A stretch of DNA of 64,000 nucleotides from Gamsiella multidivaricata. Taxonomy: Eukaryota > Mortierellomycota > Mortierellomycetes > Mortierellales > Mortierellaceae. Of the stretch, positions 57,598-64,000 are shown piece by piece. The notes below the pieces were generated by a model. The model saw nothing but the letters and a program-made list of their open reading frames with translations, was not told the DNA's origin and searched no databases. The stretch is from positions 1-64,000 of the forward strand of contig NW_026251748.1 of assembly GCF_025024155.1 (NCBI RefSeq), in the 5' to 3' direction. The translations under genes and the position numbers were made by a program. Every line of letters starts with the position of its first letter. The stretch's first letter is position 1.

Positions 57598-59942
57598 AAA
57601 GAGGAAAGCTGATGCCGGTGAGTAAGGTGGGAGAAGCTGGGTGAGGCGGCGAGAAGTGTCAGGAAGAAACAACAGGGCGAATAGGAACCAAGAAGACCGT
57701 CTGATTCTCCTTCCCTCTTTATGCTTTCGGCCCTCCCCAACCTCGCCCCCACATCCGCCCGCCGTGGATGGTGGTGCTTCCTCCTCTCGATGTCCCTTCT
57801 TCTTCCCTGTTCATGCTGCTTCTGCTTCTAGCACATGCAATGTATGCGAAAAAAAAGCGCGCATGGTTGTGTTCTGTCGTTTCTGTTTGCGTCCACAATA
57901 CGACCAATGTGGGCGGGAAAGAAGTGTTTGTATGCGGATGTAGTGTTTGTATGTGTAGCTCGTTCCGTCCAATTCTCTCCTCATGGGAATGTCTTGGCTG
58001 TATCCAATCATTCGCCTGCCCTGAATTTATTCAGCTGTTGTTGGCTGTCCTGTTAGCGCATTTATCCACTGCATCGTTCACATCCATTCGCTTGCCTCCT
58101 CCCCACAATGCCCTTCTCTTTCTTAGGAACACACCATCGGTAATCTGAGGATTGCCATCAGTCTGGGGTCAATCGGACTTTGGTCACGATTGCGGACGAG
58201 GCATGCCATGTGGGAGGGGTTCTGTGCGTGTATCCGATATTTTTGGCGAATGGCCGCTTCGCGGCAACTTTTTTTTTCTCAGGTACAAACCATCTTTCAC
58301 ATAGACTATTATAAAGTGCATAATCACCAGCCGAACCAATTGATTTCGTGATTGCTACAATAACTAGCACCCGCACATACCCTTCAATAGGCCACTTTGC
58401 CAGCTAGCCTTTGTCTTGCCTTGTTATCTTCTTGTCTTCTCACCTTGGTACACACAACTCCATCGACAAGCGCTCCCTCCTGATATCGATTAAACTGAGT
58501 CAGGCAGTAGTAAGCGGACGAAAACATTACCTTGACAAGACGATCATAAACAGAGACAGCATGCGCGCAAAAACAAACAAACAAGTAAATAAACAAATGC
58601 CGAATGCTGTCAACCAGTCTATACTAAGATCAGATTCATCCCTCATCGGTCCGCAGCCGTAGACTATACCCATCGCGTCAAATATTTATCTCTGTGCTCT
58701 CCTTGATCACACGCTCAAGCAAATTGAAAGTACCTCGCCTTGTGCCTTGTGTCCAGCTCTTAGCACGAGTGCCTGCCATGCTATTTTTCTCTCAGTGTCC
58801 CAAGCACCGAATTCACCCGTTATATGCGTGCTCTTTAATTCTACTCTTTGTCGCTCCCTAGTTATGCCCGCTTACATCAATCTATTTGTTCAGTTCGATA
58901 AGAAAGCTGCCTTAAGTAAATCCGTCCACGCGTGTAGACTTACCGTCTGCAACAAAAGAAGGAACGCACTAGAGAAGACGCGTACCGACTGTGACCTTTG
59001 ATGCACACCTTCATGTTTGCCGTTCTTGGAAAAACCGCAAGTGGAGATCATAGACTATCTCCAGGGTCGTTTTACAGTTGATATATCTTTCAGTTTCCGT
59101 TTAGAATACCATGCATGGGATATTAATCTTGTACAACGTACCCGGCAATGCACGAAAAAAGGCAGAAACGTATAGTCTTCGAATACCTCATTTTCTTCAA
59201 CTTCCAATACAGTATTGCCTTATTGCCTCATCGTAAAGCTGTACACGCTGCTACCTGTATTGACATACAACAATTCATATCCAAGTACTAACCGCACACA
59301 CTGCTGTGTGTCCATGAAATACAACCTCTTCAGCCATGCTTGACGCGTCATGGAACTGTTCTGAAAAACTACATAGACTACATAACCAGCATATATGTTA
59401 TACAATGCGTGTTTTGGAGGATTAGAAAACAGTTGAGACCCTCGGTCATGGACACAAGTTGCACCATGATGACAGTTTGTGAACATAAAGCGCGAGGAAG
59501 AGATTTTGCATATTCGGAAGCGACTTGATTCTGATGATCAGCCCCCCTTGTTTATTGAGTCCGGGTCATTCAATGTCCACCGAATGGCGTTCTAGCCCTT
59601 TTTCTCTTGGAGTTCATTTGTTTTTCGGTGCGGTACAAACCTTTTTTCGCGTGCTGATGCACATTTGTCAACAGATTGTTATAATGCTTTCTGTGCTTTC
59701 CATCTCACCCTCTCTTTCCCTCCATCCTCCAACATCTCTCTGTATTGGGACTAATATCCATACTGATATACAATCTCATGTGACAACTCTGCGACTCTCG
59801 TTTTACAAACACTGCATTCCTAGATGTGCCTTGAAGTAAATGTATTCTCTAGAAAGTTCGCTGCTGTCAGCCCCAAAAAAGGTATCGTAGTCTTTTACGC
59901 CCAATCGGGCGTGCCATTGCAGCTACCAAATGACGCGCAATG

Positions 59943-59978
<36 letters not shown>
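59943..59978 (+). repeat. A36 homopolymer
   Basis: Uninterrupted run of 36 A in the gene-free region. No adjacent coding or target-site evidence for a retroposed copy. Confidence 0.85.
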
Positions 59979-59979
<1 letters not shown>

Positions 59980-61436
59980 ACGACAACATGGGTTTTCTAC
60001 TGCAATGGCACCCACGTATGATACCCGTGCCAAGAGCTCAGTGCGCTCGTCTCGTCGGCCTTGCGGGTTAGACGGCTCAGATCTACCCGAACACGCGTGC
60101 GCTCGTAGCAAAAATATACGATATTCATGCATAAAAAAAGTCGCAAATCTCTTCCCTTACAACTTTTCAAGACTTGACTCTTCTGCAGTTGATTCTGGGT
60201 CCATTTTATTATATTCCAGAGCGCCTGAGCCAAACGTATGCTGCATGCTTCGGTCCTTTTTGATGCCATTAGCATAACCAAAAATATACGGCTCTGATCC
60301 GAACTGAGCCCTGGTTCCTAGTCTAGATGGCGAATAGTCGTCTTTGCAGCACTTCCTTTACCTCTTCCTCGTCATTATTTTTTAATTGATGTCCAAAGTT
60401 GAGAGACCGATCGCTGCTTATGATATTGAAGAATTGAACTTCTTCGTGTATGAATTCATAATCGGTAGTTTGAGATACTTTTGTTAAGATGCGTATTGGA
60501 CATCCTTCCAATTCCATTGGCATCGCACACTTTATATCTTACTTATTCTTATTACCATCGTCCATTGTGGTCCGTCTATATATATTTTTATGCTGTCGAG
60601 GCTTATCTTAGGGAAGGAAAGAAAAGTAAGTAGCTATACAGAAAATGGAAAGTGCTCTTGCAATAACTCGCGTTGAGCAGTTGTTGTTCCATATTCATCA
60701 ATCAGAAACCCTTTGTGCAACACTCCCCTGTGCCCCTTTCCTCTTCATGGGAACATTGATCCAGCCAATCGCATCACACGACGCATGCTTACACAAAACC
60801 AGCATGGTTCACATACACTTATACCCAATCTCTTTAACTTTCTCGCTTTCTAGACTCCTTTCCATCCTTAATGCTCTCTCTATTGTCTAATATGTGTATT
60901 GGCATACGAAAAGCTGTATATAATAATAACTCTGTGGATGCTATTCAACGCATAGCCATCTCAACGCGAACATCCACAACAAGAGCGCATCATCGAGTCC
61001 GCCGTTTGAATGGCGGGACAAGCAATAGTTTTATGCATTTGATGTTCTCGCTGCACATCCCTTTTCTCTCTTTACCTACTTATCTATCTCCTGCTGTATT
61101 CTTATGTCAATAAAAAAAAAACAGGCATGTCTGCATGCGAGAATTCGCATCAGCTGGCCAATTGAAAAAAAGAACCCATTGCTCGCAACCGGCCTGCAAT
61201 GGACCATAAGAGACACAGCGACCGCCGTGTGAACGGATTTTCATTACAAATAGAGAATGCCTCAAAGGATGTTATGGTTGGTATTTATTACAAAAAGAAA
61301 TTGTGTCTGATGCCAAGGTGTGAATGAATCGAGTTTGTTTTCTACTACTCATGTACTGATCCTGTTCTACTTTGTCCCTCTATTGTAAGGCTGCATGTGG
61401 TAGGCCTTACTCCTTCTGTCGCTCGCCCGGCCCGCA

Positions 61437-64000
61437 TTATTGCCGACGCTCCTTCTCCTTGTACTTGATAAACTCGACCAGGTTCATGACCGCTTCGTCC
61501 GCCCGAGTTCTCAAATCTCTGTTCTTGCGTCGGTCGATATTCCGGGCCATGAACCGGGTCATCTTGACCATACCCTTGAGCTCATGATTGAAATTGCCCT
61601 GTACAAATACGGGCATGTCGTAATCGAATTCCGCGTCCGCGTAAATGTCGTAGATAGCATTCAAAGCCTCAACACACGCCTCTGCGCTCGGGTTGCTCTT
61701 GAGCAAATTGATCAAAAACTCTCCAATGACCTATACAAAATATCGTGGCCAAGGTCAATGATAGTATAATAAGAAAAGGCATTCAGTCAATGTTCCATCC
61801 TCTTTAGCTGCTTTCGTTCTCTTTGTGAAGTTCCCATTCTCACTCAATAACGTTTGCGAAACAAACAAACAATATTGGAACTGTACCTTGTTGGTCTCGA
61901 TTGCGCCTTGCCGCCTAGCAATCACTCCCAAGCATCCGATAGCCTTGACACGCATGCTGTCAGACGCTGTTGATGAATAGGCACCCATCAATGCCGGCAC
62001 ATGAAAGTCGCTCAATGGCACATTACTATCCAGTCCACGCGCCAACGTCCATAGACATCCAACGATCGCATCCAGAACAGCACCACGCATCTCCTGACCC
62101 TTTTCCTCTGCTCCGACCTGGACACCTTTTCCTGCAACAGCGCCTGCTTGCTGGAAGAGCCATGTCCAGCATTGTTCTGCATCGGCCTTCCTATGTTTGT
62201 ACCACCATTTGCCAGGGACCGCATCCGCCATCGTCAATAAAAAGTTGTTCAGCGCCTCGATTGCCCGCAAATGTGTCGTGGCTAGCTGTGCTGTGATTTC
62301 AGGTGCAACTGTTACTGGCGTAGGAATTATCTGCTCGGGAAAAGACAGCGGTGTGGGCGTTGCAAGGTTGATAAGTGCCGGAAAGACAGTGCTGATCAAG
62401 ATATTGATGATAGGGTGACTAGAGAGGTCCATTGGAGTCTCCACTGAAGCGGCTGCCAACTGTTCCATTTCCCGCATGGTGCTCTCATCCAAGCCGTCGT
62501 TCTTCTTATCATCCTGATTCCCATTCTCGAGATTATCTTCATCCTCGTCTCCCTCCATTTCGTCATCATCGCCGGTTGCGTCCTTCCAGTCTTCCTCCTC
62601 CTCCTCTTCAACGCCCTCGACGCTCTCAGTGCAAATGTTGGCAATCAACTCCAGGGCGAGTTGAAGCGTCTGCAAGCGGGTCTCAATCGCGGCAAGGGCC
62701 TGCTCCTCTGTGCTTGCTGGCTGGTTTGGTTTTGAAAGATCAGGTTCCTGTTTTTGCGCGTTCTATACAATAATTAATGGCCGTCAGAAACATTTAGAAA
62801 GGATTCCGTCGATTTGAGGCCCTAGGTTCATCATGATATCCACAACAAGTCACCTACAACAACTTGAGCGGCGGCGGCGGCCTCGACGCTAGCTTTCTGA
62901 AGATCATAGCCGAGTGCGCCGCTCAACACAGGGAGGACCGCGTTATGGATGTCTGTAAAATCGTTCTCTGATGCCTTGGGAGCGATGACAGTTCTCAGGT
63001 TGATGACAATTCCGCATGCCAGTGTCTTAATTAACAACTCCTGCTCTACATCAACATCCAATGTCAAAATGTTCATGAATGGCTTGATATAGTCGGTGTT
63101 CTTGACAAATACAGCTCGGCAATCTGGATTATCATCGGTGAGGGTGTAGATACACTGGGCTATGAAAGAGTAAAAACACGAGCAATGTTAGACATGTGCT
63201 TGCCAGATCGTCCGCGATAATTCGCCTGTCCGCTTTGCAACAGAATCAACAGCTCTTACCGGCGGCAACAATAACCTTGGGCGGTACCTTATCGATATTG
63301 CTCATGAACGACATGAGGAAAGGGACGATGTTGAGCTTGTTGACGAACTTCAACGCCTTTTCCGAGTTCTCGCTCATAGCCCAGATGATGCTGATCACAT
63401 TGTCTGCCCAATCCCATACAGTTTTGCGCTTTTCCTGCTCACTGCCGTTCGTCGCGGGACCACTGAGCATGCTGTCAATCATGGTTCCGAGTGCGGGAAT
63501 CAATGCCGCGACAGGCGTAAGGACGTTCTTGTTGTACATCTCGCTGATGACTTCATCACCACCAACAACTGTCAAATTGCGAAGAGCACCCAAGGCCTCC
63601 ACCACTACCTCGTGCACAGAGTCAGTCAAGCGCTCAACCAGGGCGCCAATCAGATTTTTACTGAGCATCAATCGACGAGTGCCGGCGTCGTGCATCAACA
63701 GGTTGCTGGCTCCTGCGGCAGCCCAAGCACGCTCGTTCGCGTCCGGCGAAGACAGCTATAGATGAGCACAGAGGAAAGGCATTTATAAATAAAATATGAG
63801 GAGAATAGCAATGGAAGTAGAGAAGGCCAAAGAAAAAAATGAAACATGAGGATTCTTTGTCTGAATGTGCTGAATGGGGAAGTAGCCCTACCTTGGCAAT
63901 CAAGGGCAGAATAGTCTCGACAGGGATAGGCTGGAGGCTCAGTGCCTCTTCGACCTCGGCATTCGTCTGCATCCCGGTAGCATTATGACGGCTCTGCTTC
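61437..64000 (-). CDS. SYO1: Syo1/HEATR3, ribosomal protein import adaptor (5' end off window)
   Basis: Exons (minus) >64000-63892, 63755-63260, 63159-62858, 62762-61887 and 61730-61437, phase-consistent, give ~690 aa; the start lies beyond 64000. The visible beginning (KQSRHNATGMQTNAEVEE) looks like the basic N-terminal tail, so little is missing. ARM/HEAT helices follow (RAWAAAGASNLLMHDAGT, LVERLTDSVHEVVVEALGAL), interrupted by a long acidic loop of Asp/Glu runs (after CTESVEGV), as in Syo1. The end (ACVEALNAIYDIYADAEFDY, RRKNRDLRTRADEAVMNL) matches the Syo1/HEATR3 C-terminus. Syo1 co-imports Rpl5 and Rpl11 with Kap104 for 5S RNP assembly. Confidence 0.85.

Larger units (their letters stand above)
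57235..61436. other. 4.2-kb region without a supportable gene
   Basis: It lies between the aminopeptidase start (-) and the SYO1 stop (-). Open frames are short, overlapping and without domains or good splice partners. It contains purine-rich DNA (57060-57120 and 57290-57400), A runs of 38 (57558-57595) and 36 (59943-59978), and AT-rich stretches. It may hold regulatory DNA, a non-coding RNA or old mobile-element debris; I see no diagnostic signal for any. Confidence 0.5.

Noticed and set aside
57768..58148. 126-aa ORF with hydrophobic and Cys-rich parts
   Set aside because: Three overlapping frames of similar length on both strands; no conserved motif and CT-rich DNA explains the Leu/Ser content.

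Overview
The window is nuclear DNA of a filamentous, early-diverging fungus. Genes are eukaryotic and dense in introns (mostly 50-130 nt, GT...AG), and the set is fungal: a Skt5-type chitin synthase activator with a CaaX end, Syo1, Ssf1, an Env7-type kinase, a [2Fe-2S] ferrochelatase, an Nbr1 with three ZZ fingers, and PdxT-type vitamin B6 synthesis. Gene structure and low-complexity style fit Mucoromycota (Mortierella-like); this placement is inference. For all but the last gene I joined exons by hand, using splice sites and family conservation, so that the reading frame closes.

Layout. 0.7-3.7 kb (+): Sds3/SUDS3-like subunit of the Sin3 deacetylase complex. 5.5-7.4 kb (-): RNA polymerase I subunit A49. 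7.6-13.7 kb (-): large Mdm1/SNX13-type PXA-RGS-PX tether. 14.2 kb (+): mitoribosomal mL53. 15.3-18.2 kb (+): SH3-PX-BAR sorting nexin. 18.7-20.5 kb (+): ferrochelatase, followed by a relic of an FG-GAP gene. 21.2-22.1 kb (-): mitochondrial single-strand DNA-binding protein. 22.5-25.6 kb (-): glycogen branching enzyme. 26.2-28.9 kb (-): NBR1-like autophagy receptor. 30.5-34.2 kb (+): Skt5/Chs4.

34.2-46.6 kb is the most unusual part. Two near-identical 0.91-kb blocks in opposite orientation bracket about 10.5 kb that holds an STK16/Env7 kinase, a mitochondrial PDK/BCKDK-type kinase and a tandem pair of secreted DUF3712-like proteins. Each block lies just 3' of an outer gene (SKT5 on the left, SNO1/pdxT on the right), in the same sense relative to that gene. 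Diverged copies of an unrecognised gene lie on the inner side of both blocks.

46.7-57.2 kb: SNO1/pdxT (-), SSF1 (+), ARP4 (-) and an M1 aminopeptidase (-) with a His/Gln-rich C-terminal tail. 57.2-61.4 kb carries no gene I can support and is rich in homopolymers. 61.4 kb to the edge (-): SYO1/HEATR3, whose start lies just outside the window. Most genes are housekeeping: chromatin (SDS3, ARP4), ribosome production (RPA49, SSF1, SYO1, mL53), mitochondria and haem (mtSSB, HEM15, PDK), and membrane traffic (MDM1, SNX, Env7). I see no operon-like pathway cluster, CRISPR array or intact transposase.
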